This document shows, piece by piece, positions 49,401-58,344 of a DNA stretch of 64,000 nucleotides. Source of the stretch: Candidatus Reidiella endopervernicosa (GTDB taxonomy: Bacteria; Pseudomonadota; Gammaproteobacteria; GCF-013343005). A program made the translations under genes and the position numbers. The notes below the pieces were generated by a model, which was not told the origin of the DNA, did not search any database, and saw only the letters and a program-made list of their open reading frames with translations. Where the stretch lies: positions 2,338,501 through 2,402,500 of the forward strand of contig NZ_CP054491.1 of NCBI RefSeq assembly GCF_013343005.1, given 5' to 3'. Numbering within the stretch: position 1 is the first letter of the stretch; each line of letters begins with the position of its first letter.

Positions 49401-50195
49401 ACTGCTCGCCCTGATATCGATCAATGTATCGAGTTGGCCAGAGCCGATCCTGCGCGCGGCAGCGGCAATATTCGAGAGTGGTTCTGTAACCTGGCGCCTG
49501 ACCGTCCATCCGATAAGCAGACCGATTAGTAAAATCAGCGCTGATTTTAGATATAGCTGAAGGTAGACCTGCTGGCGGATGCGGCTCTCCATATTGCTGG
49601 CCGGTATCTTGATGCTGAGCACACCACGCAGTTCGCCAAGCTTGTAGTCGTAGGCCTCATCGTAGCTCTCCTGAATCGTAACCGGAGCATTATCTTTGTC
49701 ACCGTGACACTTCAGGCAGTACTGTTCGACCCAGATCGGCCTTGCATAGTGGTAGTTGAGCTCTCCTTTCTCGTTCTCGTAGGGGACAAAATGAAACTCC
49801 TCTTCTGGTTTGTTACGGAAGAAGGCGATCGCCTCCTCCTCGAGTGCATCAGCCTTATGCAGTGGATTTCGTGGATTATCAGAAACGTTGTTGAATGAAA
49901 AACCATCGCTCGACCAATTGGACAGATCGTTCGAAATCTCACCCATTGCATGGGCCGGTAGGAAACCGATGGTCTTTTTATTTAGCGGGAGCCCGCTATC
50001 GATGAACTGATGCTGATAGACACGACGGGTTGCCATCAAGACATCACGTATCCGGTCTGCCGACGAGAGCAGCTCCGTCTCGGCATCGGCCTTGATATGG
50101 CGATACTCAACCCACCAGAACGCCAACAGGCTGGCAACCAGCACACCACTGATCAGGATCAGAAGCTTACGTTCCAGATTCCAGCGTTTACCCAT
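46485..50195 (-). CDS. haem-type sensor with HAMP, several PAS, degenerate GGDEF and EAL
   Basis: A 1236-residue protein. A membrane segment at about residues 10-28 is followed by a periplasmic domain with CLKCHGD (about 158-164), a c-type haem site of the Tll0287/DUF3365 kind. A second membrane segment (about 215-233) and a HAMP domain come next, then about four PAS domains (300-790). The cyclase site reads LSADEFAVLL instead of GGDEF and the RxxD I-site is lost, so synthesis is unlikely. The EAL domain has AAETLVRW, LEVTEGLF and DDFGTGYSSLSYLKRLP, so hydrolysis of c-di-GMP is plausible. It likely reports redox state or a small gas. Confidence 0.9.
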   Translation of the reverse strand: MGKRWNLERKLLILISGVLVASLLAFWWVEYRHIKADAETELLSSADRIRDVLMATRRVYQHQFIDSGLPLNKKTIGFLPAHAMGEISNDLSNWSSDGFSFNNVSDNPRNPLHKADALEEEAIAFFRNKPEEEFHFVPYENEKGELNYHYARPIWVEQYCLKCHGDKDNAPVTIQESYDEAYDYKLGELRGVLSIKIPASNMESRIRQQVYLQLYLKSALILLIGLLIGWTVRRQVTEPLSNIAAAARRIGSGQLDTLIDIRASSDFEELAHDLSHMASQLQVDKDSLVSERSFLKALIKTIPDLVWMKDPDGFYLLCNDRFEQFFGHPEHEVVGKTDYDFVNRELADLFRENDMAAIRNGGPRINTEEVVFADDGHRERIETIKTPIFNIKGELVGVLGIGRDITRQHQAEAVLRDERDEKQRYLDTMQTIMVALDNRGDISMINRAGRELLGYEKEELIGRNWFDCCLPEPDGMELVYPIFLKIMAGEVVQNDHFENSVICRDGSERMISWYSAELTNEAGEVIGLLSSGEDVTETREAEVLIKEEQQRYHEIFNATSEAIFIHDATTGKIIDVNNRMLEMYGLERSEALRLSAEASSSGTPPYTEENAHEKVRLTVVEGPQTFEWHARHNDGSLFWVEVSTRASYIGDKRRVLAVVRDISARKALEEQMNALAKHNRLILDSSGEGIFGLDSEGRHAFVNPAAAEMLGYSAEELIGQPSHAIWHHHHPDGDDYPAQECPIRETGISGVPHSGEEWFIKRGGDFFPVSYSSSPIVEDERITGVVVSFSDISEKKKADEKIHYLAYYDELTALPNRALMIDRVTQQLATAQRLNNKATLVLLNIDRFTNINTARGHNMGDFLLVALARRLEQHLYKEDTLARLSADEFAVLLPHLNKSRESEQRNAIAVVDKLQAVVRDPLLVGDEAVNITVSMGATLFPESASDQPRDILRRADSALHRAKRAGGNQCAFFERGMDEVVQRHYQIERELYHAVNNAELRIFLQAQVDADGVLVAAETLVRWEHPERGLIPPGVFIPIAEESDLIVDVGGWVLTEAMHLMARCDMAGHQLKLSVNLSPRQFRKQGFVPWFKGLVNESGADPTNLTLEVTEGLFIDDLSDVVAKMDELVAMGVNFSIDDFGTGYSSLSYLKRLPINELKIDKSFVQDAPHSADDAALVETILLVAKSMRLKVVAEGVEKQEQADFLNARSEVIHQGYLYGKPEQAEIWIDRWFNAD

Positions 50196-50356
50196 CGAAC
50201 ATCTTCCGTAACACCCTACCCTAAGGAGTCGAACTACACCGGCAACACGCTTACGGTGTTGATACCCCGGGAATTTCTGAGCAATCTACTACTGCCGACA
50301 GTATAGAGCGATCTCGATACTAAGTGTATTGAGACTGATCAATAAGTCTTACCATT

Positions 50357-51568
50357 CTACTCTTCACTGACCACCCTATTTCGCCCCTGTGACTTCGCCA
50401 TATAGAGACGAACATCAGTGCTCTTCAACATCTGATTAATCGCACTAAATGATTGATTATATTCAGTAACACCAAAACTGGCCGTCACACTGCCCACACC
50501 TTGCATCGACTGTCGTGCAACAGCACGACGCGCACGCTCAGCCAATTCCACCGCACCCTCAATCGGTGTATTGGTCAGCAGCAGCATAAACTCTTCGCCG
50601 CCCCAGCGGGCGAGCGTATCGCTATCACGCAGTATTGAAGAGATCCTGTCAGCGATCTCCTTGAGCACTCGGTCACCCACATCGTGCCCCCACTCATCGT
50701 TAATATGCTTGAAGTAATCGATATCGAGCATCACCAGTGAGAAGGTGACGGAGTAGCGCTGACTCCTCAACCACTCCTCATCAATCAGCGAGATCATCTT
50801 GGCCCGGTTATAGCTACCGGTCAGTACATCGGTGGTTGCCTGTTTCTGCAGTGTCTGCTCAACCTCTTTGCGACGTTTGATCTCCTGCTTTAACTCCCTA
50901 TTCGTCTCCTCCAGTGTTCGAAGGTTATAGAGCTGCTGTTGCATAAATCGACTAAAAACAATGAATACGGCAAAGGTAATCAGCAACGCTGTCACGAAGA
51001 GCAGAGCATGGTTGAGAAAAAAGTAGTGCCTCGATTCGGCGAGCATCTGCTGCAGGTAGGTTTCGACCTCATCCGCCTCGGCGATAAACGCTGAAAAAAC
51101 CGCATCGAAACGTTGGTCAAGCTCACTGCCGGGCCCCATATCAAGACCCGCCTCCCAACGTAACTGCATAATGGACCGAAATTCGGTCAGCTTGAGCAGC
51201 ACATTTTCAATATGACCACGCATCACCGCATCTTCAAGCGGTAGAAAATCACCTTCCTGATTCTGCCCGCCACTCAGCATCGCCTGCGCGTACCACTCCG
51301 CCGCATCAAGGTGGCTTCTTACCGACTCGATACTCTCACTCCGATCACCCGACATCATTTCTTCAAACCAGAGGTGTGCGGTTGTCGCCTCAAATTTAAT
51401 CTCCATCGCCGCATCGATCATCGGTGCATAGAGATCGCTCATGCGACTACCGAGTTTGAAGCTATAGAGAACGGCGCTGGAGACAACGAGGCCGATGACG
51501 AGGATCGAGATCAACAGCGGACGGTGGAGTGTGCTTGCTACCCTGATGTGACGTTTATTGTTATCCAT
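50357..51568 (-). CDS. diguanylate cyclase with four-helix periplasmic sensor
   Basis: A 403-residue protein with two membrane segments (about 18-37 and 188-208) around a helical periplasmic domain of the four-helix-bundle chemoreceptor type. A coiled coil (220-245) and a GGDEF domain follow. The active site is WGGEEFMLLL (about 320) and the I-site RDSD lies five residues upstream, so it should make c-di-GMP with feedback inhibition. It begins at an ATG at 51568 and is transcribed away from the DHOD-like gene. Confidence 0.92.
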   Translation of the reverse strand: MDNNKRHIRVASTLHRPLLISILVIGLVVSSAVLYSFKLGSRMSDLYAPMIDAAMEIKFEATTAHLWFEEMMSGDRSESIESVRSHLDAAEWYAQAMLSGGQNQEGDFLPLEDAVMRGHIENVLLKLTEFRSIMQLRWEAGLDMGPGSELDQRFDAVFSAFIAEADEVETYLQQMLAESRHYFFLNHALLFVTALLITFAVFIVFSRFMQQQLYNLRTLEETNRELKQEIKRRKEVEQTLQKQATTDVLTGSYNRAKMISLIDEEWLRSQRYSVTFSLVMLDIDYFKHINDEWGHDVGDRVLKEIADRISSILRDSDTLARWGGEEFMLLLTNTPIEGAVELAERARRAVARQSMQGVGSVTASFGVTEYNQSFSAINQMLKSTDVRLYMAKSQGRNRVVSEE

Positions 51569-51618
51569 ACCTTAAAGTCTAGTACCAAATGACGTGCAGT
51601 ATGTTACAAACGGACTGG

Positions 51619-52635
51619 TTACCTCACGCCTTCACCAGCCGAATAGCTATCGAGCACCCAGAGATAGTTGGCCCTCTCGTAACGCCCCTCATCCTGGCTA
51701 TTCTGCTGACTCAACACACCTCTAACTTGATCCAGAGATTCAAACCCCTGTTGCTCCATCCAATGCTCGATACCCTGGTAAATCTCTGAAATCGTGTGAC
51801 TCCCCGATTCAAGCAGGACACTGCAGAGATGGGTAACATCGGCACCAGCAAGGATCATCTTGATCGCATCCTCGGCAGTATGAATTCCACCCGTTGCAGC
51901 AAGCGTGATTGGTGACAGATCACGCAACACTCCAATCCAGCGCATTGCTAACAGCGCATCAGCCGAGCGTGAAAGCTGAATCTGCGGTGTCACCTTGAGC
52001 GCATCGATATCGATATCGGGTTGATAGAAACGATTAAAGAGCGAGACACCTGCCGCTCCCGCCGCCTCTAGCTCCTTTACAAAGTGAGGCAATGCACTGA
52101 ACTGTGGTGAGAGTTTCATCGCAACCGGCAGTGAGACCTCATTCTTTAGCGCTCTCAGCAGTTTGATATAGCGCCCTTCAACCTCACCACTGCGTAGTTC
52201 ACAATCGGTGGCCATGTAGTAGACATTGAGTTCCAGCGCATCGGCCCCAGCCTGCTGCAGTGCTTTGCTGTGTGCTATCCAGTTATCGAGTGTAATGCCG
52301 TTAAGACTGGCTATTACCGGGATCTCCAGATGCGCCTTTAACTCACTCAATTGCCGCAGGTAGCGATCAATGCCGCGCTCGAAGGTGCCGTGCATCGGCA
52401 GGTAGCTATCGGCCTCGGCACACCCAATCGACTGCTCCTCAACAAAGCGCGCATGCATCTCATCCTCATGCTCCAGCTCCTCCTCGAAGAGCGAATACAT
52501 CACGATCGCAGCAGCACCGGCATCCTCAAGTTCACGTGCACTGTCGAGGCTGCGTGAGAGCGGCGATGATGAGGGCACCAACGGACTCTTCAACTTTAGC
52601 CCCAGATAGTTACAACTCAGATCTAACTCACTCAC
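51619..52635 (-). CDS. dihydroorotate dehydrogenase-like protein
   Basis: A 338-residue FMN TIM-barrel protein: DLSCNYLGLKLKSPLVPSSSPLS at the N-terminus, VIASLNG, ALELNVYYMA, VAMKLSPQFSALP and LAATGGIHTAEDAIKMILAGADV. It resembles the class 1/1B DHOD family, but this subtype is regularly paired with pyruvate:ferredoxin oxidoreductase and is unlikely to be the pyrimidine enzyme. A GTG start overlaps the nifJ stop by four bases (GTGA), so the two are translationally coupled. Its substrate is not established. Confidence 0.85.
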   Translation of the reverse strand: MSELDLSCNYLGLKLKSPLVPSSSPLSRSLDSARELEDAGAAAIVMYSLFEEELEHEDEMHARFVEEQSIGCAEADSYLPMHGTFERGIDRYLRQLSELKAHLEIPVIASLNGITLDNWIAHSKALQQAGADALELNVYYMATDCELRSGEVEGRYIKLLRALKNEVSLPVAMKLSPQFSALPHFVKELEAAGAAGVSLFNRFYQPDIDIDALKVTPQIQLSRSADALLAMRWIGVLRDLSPITLAATGGIHTAEDAIKMILAGADVTHLCSVLLESGSHTISEIYQGIEHWMEQQGFESLDQVRGVLSQQNSQDEGRYERANYLWVLDSYSAGEGVR

Positions 52636-55600
52636 GGCTTACTCCTCTCAACCTCATCGGTCCCCTGCTCATCGTCCACCTTTAAAGATGCCAGCTCCTG
52701 GTAGTGGTGATACCGCTCATAGATATCCCGCTGCGCCCGCTCAAATAACTGCTCGGCGGAATCGGGATGGCTACGTTTCAACACACTAAAACGTGCCTCC
52801 GTTGCCGCATAGTCACGAAAAGGTATTGAGGGCATTTTCGAGTCCAGGCGCAGCGGGTTCTCTCCCAGCTTGAGTTTGCGTGGATCGTAACGAAGCAGAG
52901 GCCAGTGACCACTACGCACCGCCAGATCCTGTTGGCGCAGGTTATTCTTAAGATCGACACCGTGGGCGATACAGGGTGAATAAGCGATGATCAGCGATGG
53001 CCCCTCATAGGACTCCGCTTCGATAAATGCTCTCAGCGTCTGTACATCCTTGGCACCGAAGGCGACCTGAGCCACGTAGACGCCCTCATAATCCATCGCA
53101 ATATGAAACAGGTCCTTCTTCTTTGTCACCTTACCCGCAGCAGAGAACTTCGCTACCGCACCGCGCGGTGTCGCCTTGGAGGTCTGACCTCCCGTGTTGG
53201 AGTAGACCTCCGTGTCGAGTAGCAGGACGTTAACGTTGCGCCCTGAGGCAAGTACATGGTCAAGTCCGCCAAAACCGATGTCATATCCCCAGCCATCACC
53301 ACCCACAATCCAGACACTGCGGCTTATCAGCGTATCGACAACTGCCAACAACTCCTTAGCTTCATCAGTAGCATTCTGCTCAAGCTTCTCACGCAGCAGT
53401 ACAATTCGTTCACGCTGAACCGTTATCTCAGCCTCATCGGACTGCTCACTCTCAAGGATTGAATCCACCAGATCGCGATCGAGCTGTGATGCGATACGCC
53501 GCAGTAGTTCAGTCGCATATTCACGTTGCTTATCAATTGCGACTCGCATTCCAAGTCCAAACTCGGCGTTATCCTCAAACAGGGAATTGGACCAGGCAGG
53601 ACCACGCCCCTCGCTGTTGGTCGTCCAGGGGGTAGTCGGCAGGTTTCCACCGTAGATCGATGAGCAGCCGGTGGCGTTAGCCACCACCATGCGATCGCCG
53701 AAGAGTTGGGTGGCGAGGCGCAGATAGGGGGTCTCACCACACCCCGAACAGGCCCCAGAAAACTCAAACAGCGGCTCCATTACCATCGAGGCGGGGATCG
53801 TATTTGCCTTCAGCTGCGATCGTTCATATTCGGGTAACTTGATGAAGAAGTTCCAGTTCTCACGCTCCTGCTCACGCAGCGGTGGCTGTGGCGCCATATT
53901 GATCGCCTTACGCCCCGGCTGCTGTTTATCGCGAATCGGGCAGACCTCGACACAGAGCGCACAGCCGGTACAGTCTTCCACCGCCACCTGATAGCTAATC
54001 TCCAGCCCGGTAGGGTAGGCCTTACTGCGAAGCGGCACATGTTTGAATGTGACTGGGGCGTTGTTAGACATTTCAGCTGGGAAGATCTTGCTACGGATGA
54101 CACTGTGGGGGCAGACAAAAACACACTTACCGCACTGGGTGCAGAGATCGGTCTCAACCACCGGTACTTCCAGCGCCAGATTGCGTTTCTCATAAGCGGC
54201 AGTACCGAGAGGAAAGGTGCCATCGTTCGGCATCAGGCTGACCGGTATCGCATCACCCCAGCCTGCAATAATCTCAGCCGTTACCTGCTGTACAAATTGT
54301 GGGGCATCCTCCGAGATGACAGGCGGCTTCTCAAAAGTGCTGTTCGTTTCATTCGGTAGCTCAACCCGGTGCAGATGGGCCAACGCCTGATCGATCGCGG
54401 CGATATTGGCCTTGAGGATTCGCTCCCCCGCCTTGGCGTAGCTCTGCTCGGCTGCCACCTTGATCGCTGACACAGCCACGCGACTCTCAACCACATGTGA
54501 TAGTTCGAAGAAACACGCCTGCATGATGGTATTGATACGCCGGCCAAGCCCGACCTTCACCGCCACTGCGTAGGCATCGATCAGATAGAAGTTGATCTGT
54601 TTATCGATCAGCTGCTGCTGCATGCTGCGCGGCAACGTCTCCCAAACCTCTTCAAGCCTGACCGATGAATTGAGTAGAAAGGTGGCCCCGACAGTCGCCT
54701 TGTCGAGCATGTCGTAACGTTCAAGAAAGACCTGCTGATGACAGGCGACAAAGTGGGCCTGATCATCACCAATCAGATAGCTGGAGCGAATCGGTTTAGG
54801 TCCGAAGCGCAGATGTGAGACGGTAACCGCTCCCGACTTTTTCGAGTCGTAGACAAAGTAGCCCTGAGTATAGAGATCAGTCGACTCACCGATGATTTTG
54901 ATCGAATTTTTATTCGCGCTGACGGTGCCATCGGCACCGAGACCGTAGAAGAGCGCGCACTTCATCTCACGTCCGGCATCGGTGCGGTAACAGTTATCCC
55001 ATTCGAGACTGCTTCCACCCACATCATCATTAATACCGATGGTGAAACTGTTTTTTGGCCTCTCCTCGTTAAGGTGATCGAACACCGCCTTGACCATGCC
55101 AGGATTAAACTCCTTGGATGAGAGACCGTAACGCCCGCCAACCACCAGTGGCATGGTATTAAATCGCCCTGTTCCACGACAGCCATCCTGAGCCAGCGCT
55201 GTTACTACATCCTTGTAGAGCGGCTCTCCATCGGCCCCCGGCTCCTTGGTACGATCAAGCACTGCGATACGTTGTACCGTCGCGGGAAGTGCATCGATCA
55301 GGGCACGACTATCGAGGGGACGGAAGAGCCTAACCTTGAGCAGCCCAATCCGTTCACCGCTGGCATTCAGATGTTCAACCGTCTCATGAACCGTCTCGGC
55401 CGCAGAGCCCATCACCACCACCCGCTCTGCATCTTCAGCACCAACGTAATCGAAGAGTCGGTAGCGACGCCCCGTCAACTCGGCAAAGCGATCCATCAAC
55501 TGCTGCACAACAGCCGGCATCCGCTGGTAATAAGGATTAACGCTCTCACGCGCCTGGAAGTAGACATCAGGATTTTGTGAAGAGCCTCGTAGTACCGGAT

Positions 55601-56237
55601 GCTCGGGAGAGAGGGCTCGATTTCGATGTGCGGTGATAGTGGCCTCATCGATCATTGCCCTGGCCACCGATGACTCGACCGCCTCGATTTTGGATATTTC
55701 ATGAGAGGTACGAAAGCCATCAAAGAAATGGAGCATCGGCAACCGCCCCTGTAGTGAGGCCGCCTGTGCAATCAGAGCAAAGTCCATCACCTCCTGCACA
55801 CTGCCAGCTGCCAACAGGCAGAAACCGGTCGAACGGGCCGCCATCACATCGCTATGATCACCGAAGATTGAGAGCGCCTGGGCCGCCAGAGAACGCGCCG
55901 CGATATGGAACACCGTTGGCGTCAGCTCACCGGCGATCTTGTACATATTGGGGATCATCAACAGCAGACCCTGTGAGGCGGTAAAGGTGGTGGTCAACGC
56001 CCCACTCTGCAGCGAGCCGTGAATCGCTCCAGCGGCACCCGCCTCGCTCTGCATCTCGATAATGTGCGGTATTGAGCGCCAGAGGTTGGGCTTCCCCTCG
56101 GCAGCCCACTGATCGGAGAGCTCACCCATCGGCGATGCCGGGGTGATCGGATAGATCGCTATAACCTCATTGGTAAGATAGGCGATGCGCGCAGCGGCTT
56201 CATTACCATCGATGGTCAGCATCTTATTATCGGCCAT
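52632..56237 (-). CDS. nifJ: pyruvate:ferredoxin (flavodoxin) oxidoreductase NifJ
   Basis: NifJ splits pyruvate with CoA to acetyl-CoA and CO2 and reduces ferredoxin or flavodoxin. From the ATG at 56237 (GGAG six bases before; longer frame lacks a site) it has 1201 residues, all domains fused. The order is: domain I (IDGNEAAARIAYLTNEVIAIYPITP), the CoA and gamma regions, two 4Fe-4S motifs CTQCGKCVFVCP (about 700) and CTGCALCVEVCP (about 760), then ACSGCGETPYLRLATQLFG and ATGCSSIYGGNLPTTPW. The TPP domain carries GGDGWGYDIGFGGLDHV. It supplies low-potential electrons, which fits the nearby hydrogenase. Confidence 0.96.
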   Translation of the reverse strand: MADNKMLTIDGNEAAARIAYLTNEVIAIYPITPASPMGELSDQWAAEGKPNLWRSIPHIIEMQSEAGAAGAIHGSLQSGALTTTFTASQGLLLMIPNMYKIAGELTPTVFHIAARSLAAQALSIFGDHSDVMAARSTGFCLLAAGSVQEVMDFALIAQAASLQGRLPMLHFFDGFRTSHEISKIEAVESSVARAMIDEATITAHRNRALSPEHPVLRGSSQNPDVYFQARESVNPYYQRMPAVVQQLMDRFAELTGRRYRLFDYVGAEDAERVVVMGSAAETVHETVEHLNASGERIGLLKVRLFRPLDSRALIDALPATVQRIAVLDRTKEPGADGEPLYKDVVTALAQDGCRGTGRFNTMPLVVGGRYGLSSKEFNPGMVKAVFDHLNEERPKNSFTIGINDDVGGSSLEWDNCYRTDAGREMKCALFYGLGADGTVSANKNSIKIIGESTDLYTQGYFVYDSKKSGAVTVSHLRFGPKPIRSSYLIGDDQAHFVACHQQVFLERYDMLDKATVGATFLLNSSVRLEEVWETLPRSMQQQLIDKQINFYLIDAYAVAVKVGLGRRINTIMQACFFELSHVVESRVAVSAIKVAAEQSYAKAGERILKANIAAIDQALAHLHRVELPNETNSTFEKPPVISEDAPQFVQQVTAEIIAGWGDAIPVSLMPNDGTFPLGTAAYEKRNLALEVPVVETDLCTQCGKCVFVCPHSVIRSKIFPAEMSNNAPVTFKHVPLRSKAYPTGLEISYQVAVEDCTGCALCVEVCPIRDKQQPGRKAINMAPQPPLREQERENWNFFIKLPEYERSQLKANTIPASMVMEPLFEFSGACSGCGETPYLRLATQLFGDRMVVANATGCSSIYGGNLPTTPWTTNSEGRGPAWSNSLFEDNAEFGLGMRVAIDKQREYATELLRRIASQLDRDLVDSILESEQSDEAEITVQRERIVLLREKLEQNATDEAKELLAVVDTLISRSVWIVGGDGWGYDIGFGGLDHVLASGRNVNVLLLDTEVYSNTGGQTSKATPRGAVAKFSAAGKVTKKKDLFHIAMDYEGVYVAQVAFGAKDVQTLRAFIEAESYEGPSLIIAYSPCIAHGVDLKNNLRQQDLAVRSGHWPLLRYDPRKLKLGENPLRLDSKMPSIPFRDYAATEARFSVLKRSHPDSAEQLFERAQRDIYERYHHYQELASLKVDDEQGTDEVERSKP

Positions 56238-56387
56238 TACAAACTCCATCCCGTAGCGCCTCTTTTCACTCCAGTCTATCAAACCGCACTACGGTCTCAA
56301 GCGGTCAATCACGCTCCCCTAATCTGGTAAGGTAGGCAGATATATCGAAGAAGAACACGCTACGGATAGCGAGGTAACAGAGAGCCC

Positions 56388-57833
56388 ATGGCCACATCCA
56401 AAAACACCATCTACTGGCACGACTATGAGACCAGCGGTATCGATCCGGCACGTGATCGACCAATGCAGTTTGCCGGTATTCGCACCGATGAGGATCTTAA
56501 TATCGTCGGCGAACCGTTGATGATCTACTGCAAGCTGGCCAATGATGCCCTGCCCCATCCAGAGGCGTGCATGGTGACTGGACTCACTCCACAGGAGGTC
56601 AACGAGAAGGGCGTTAATGAGGCGGCGTTTATCAAGGCGATCCATAGTGAGCTGGCGCGACCCGGCACCTGTGGTGCCGGTTTTAACTCGATCCGTTTTG
56701 ACGATGAATTCACCCGCTTCTCGCTCTATCGCAACTTCTTCGATCCCTACGCCCGCGAGTGGCAGAGCGGTAATACTCGTTGGGATATCATCGACATGGT
56801 ACGAATGACCCGTGCACTGCGACCCGAGGGAATCGAATGGCCCGACTACGATGACGGTAAACCCTGTTTCAAACTGGAACGTCTGACCGAGGCAAACGGC
56901 ATTAGCCACACCGCTGCCCACGATGCCCTCTCCGATGTGCACGCCACCATTGCAGTAGCTAAGCTCGTCAAAGATCATCAACCTCGTCTCTATGAGTACA
57001 TCTACCAGCTACGTAATAAACGCAAGGTATTCGATCAGCTTAATGTGCGAGCGATGAAACCGGTTCTGCACACCTCCGGAATGATCCCGGGCGAGTTTGG
57101 AAGCACCGCGCTGGTCGCCCCAGTGACCAACCACCCGAGCAATAAAAACGGCATCATCGTCTACGATCTACGCTTCGATCCAACACCTCTGCTCAGCCTC
57201 GATGCAGAAGAGATCGCCAAACGGATCTTTACCCCCAGGGATGAGATGCCGGAGGGCGTGGAGCGCATTCCGCTCAAGGTAGTGCACGCCAACAAGTGTC
57301 CGGTAGTCGTTACCCCGAAGACTATGGATGAGGCGGCCGCCGAGAGACTACAGATCGATGTAGCAACCAGTCTGCAGCACCTCGAGGCGCTGAAGGGTGC
57401 CACTGGTCTGGAGACGAAGATCCAGCAGGCATTTGCCGATAGAAAATTCGACCCGACCAGCGACCCTGACGCCTCTCTATACGGCGGCGGTTTCTTCAGC
57501 AGTGATGATCGTCGCAAGATGGATAAAATTCGTGCCACTGCACCCGATAAGCTCGCCAACATACCGGCCATTTTCGATGACCAACGGATTCCAGAATTAC
57601 TGTTCCGCTACCGGGGTCGTAACTGGCCTGAGAACTTCAACAGTGAAGAGCGTGCAGAGTGGGATGAGTATCGCCACCACCGCCTTACCGATGAGACGGG
57701 GGGAGGTTCAATCACTCTTGATAGTTATCGGCAGCGCATAAAAGAGTTGATCAACGATAGTGAAACCAGCGAAGCAGATCGCCAGTTACTCAAAAAACTA
57801 GAGGACTATGGAGAGACGCTGTTGAGTAGATAA
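56388..57833 (+). CDS. sbcB: exodeoxyribonuclease I SbcB
   Basis: SbcB degrades single-stranded DNA from the 3' end in mismatch repair and recombination. The 481-residue protein starts with the exonuclease ExoI motif YWHDYETSGIDPARDRPMQFA; its first two acidic residues form the metal site. GFNSIRFDDEFTRF and HTAAHDALSDVHATI supply the remaining DnaQ-type acidic residues. A C-terminal SH3-like/helical domain follows. Length is near E. coli (475). Confidence 0.96.
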   Translation: MATSKNTIYWHDYETSGIDPARDRPMQFAGIRTDEDLNIVGEPLMIYCKLANDALPHPEACMVTGLTPQEVNEKGVNEAAFIKAIHSELARPGTCGAGFNSIRFDDEFTRFSLYRNFFDPYAREWQSGNTRWDIIDMVRMTRALRPEGIEWPDYDDGKPCFKLERLTEANGISHTAAHDALSDVHATIAVAKLVKDHQPRLYEYIYQLRNKRKVFDQLNVRAMKPVLHTSGMIPGEFGSTALVAPVTNHPSNKNGIIVYDLRFDPTPLLSLDAEEIAKRIFTPRDEMPEGVERIPLKVVHANKCPVVVTPKTMDEAAAERLQIDVATSLQHLEALKGATGLETKIQQAFADRKFDPTSDPDASLYGGGFFSSDDRRKMDKIRATAPDKLANIPAIFDDQRIPELLFRYRGRNWPENFNSEERAEWDEYRHHRLTDETGGGSITLDSYRQRIKELINDSETSEADRQLLKKLEDYGETLLSR

Positions 57834-58005
57834 CCCTCACGCCACGTCGTGAGCTGTGCGACAACCGCTTCACAGATCGATTCAACCACTGCCTCAATCG
57901 CAGCTGAAGGATGGGCGTCAACCTCCCAGCAATCGATCGTTACACCAAAGAGACAGAGTCGCCGGGCAATTGACAGCGTATGGGCGTCAACTCCGCATCG
58001 ATCGT

Positions 58006-58344
58006 TCAAGAGAGTGCCGGGGAATGACGACGTATCGGCGGGACCAGAATCTGACGCAGATCGATCTGGTGACTCGAGATCGCATCCACCTCACCGAGCA
58101 GTGCCTCGCGTTCAATCACCTTAACTATTCCGACCTGATCGTCACTGCGGAGCGCATCGATCAGTAGCGTGGGCCTATCGTGTTGCAGCCACTGAAGTAG
58201 CTCTGCACTCCCCCGTTCAGCGGTAAGCAACTCGCTCTGCAGCATGGTCGACATCGACTGCAGACGCTCGACGACCATCCAGCCAAAACGATCATCACCC
58301 CAGGGCGAACCGATACCGATAATCAGTGGATCTGTTCTACTCAT
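58006..58344 (-). CDS. hydrogenase maturation protease, probably frameshifted
   Basis: HyaD/HoxW-type proteases cut the C-terminal peptide of the large subunit after Ni insertion. The start PLIIGIGSPWGDDRFGWMVVERL has the family GxGNxxxxDDxxG pattern, and LLIDALRSDDQVG supplies the second acidic ligand; ISSHQIDL gives the His. The open frame stops at 58006 (112 residues), whereas proteins of this family are about 150-170. A different frame right after it (57830-58009) reads VDAHTLSIARRLCLFGVTID and AAIEAVVESICEAVVAQL, a plausible missing C-terminus. A one-base frameshift or recent truncation is likely. It is the last gene of the hydrogenase operon, overlapping the large subunit by eight bases. 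Confidence 0.75.
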   Translation of the reverse strand: MSRTDPLIIGIGSPWGDDRFGWMVVERLQSMSTMLQSELLTAERGSAELLQWLQHDRPTLLIDALRSDDQVGIVKVIEREALLGEVDAISSHQIDLRQILVPPIRRHSPALS

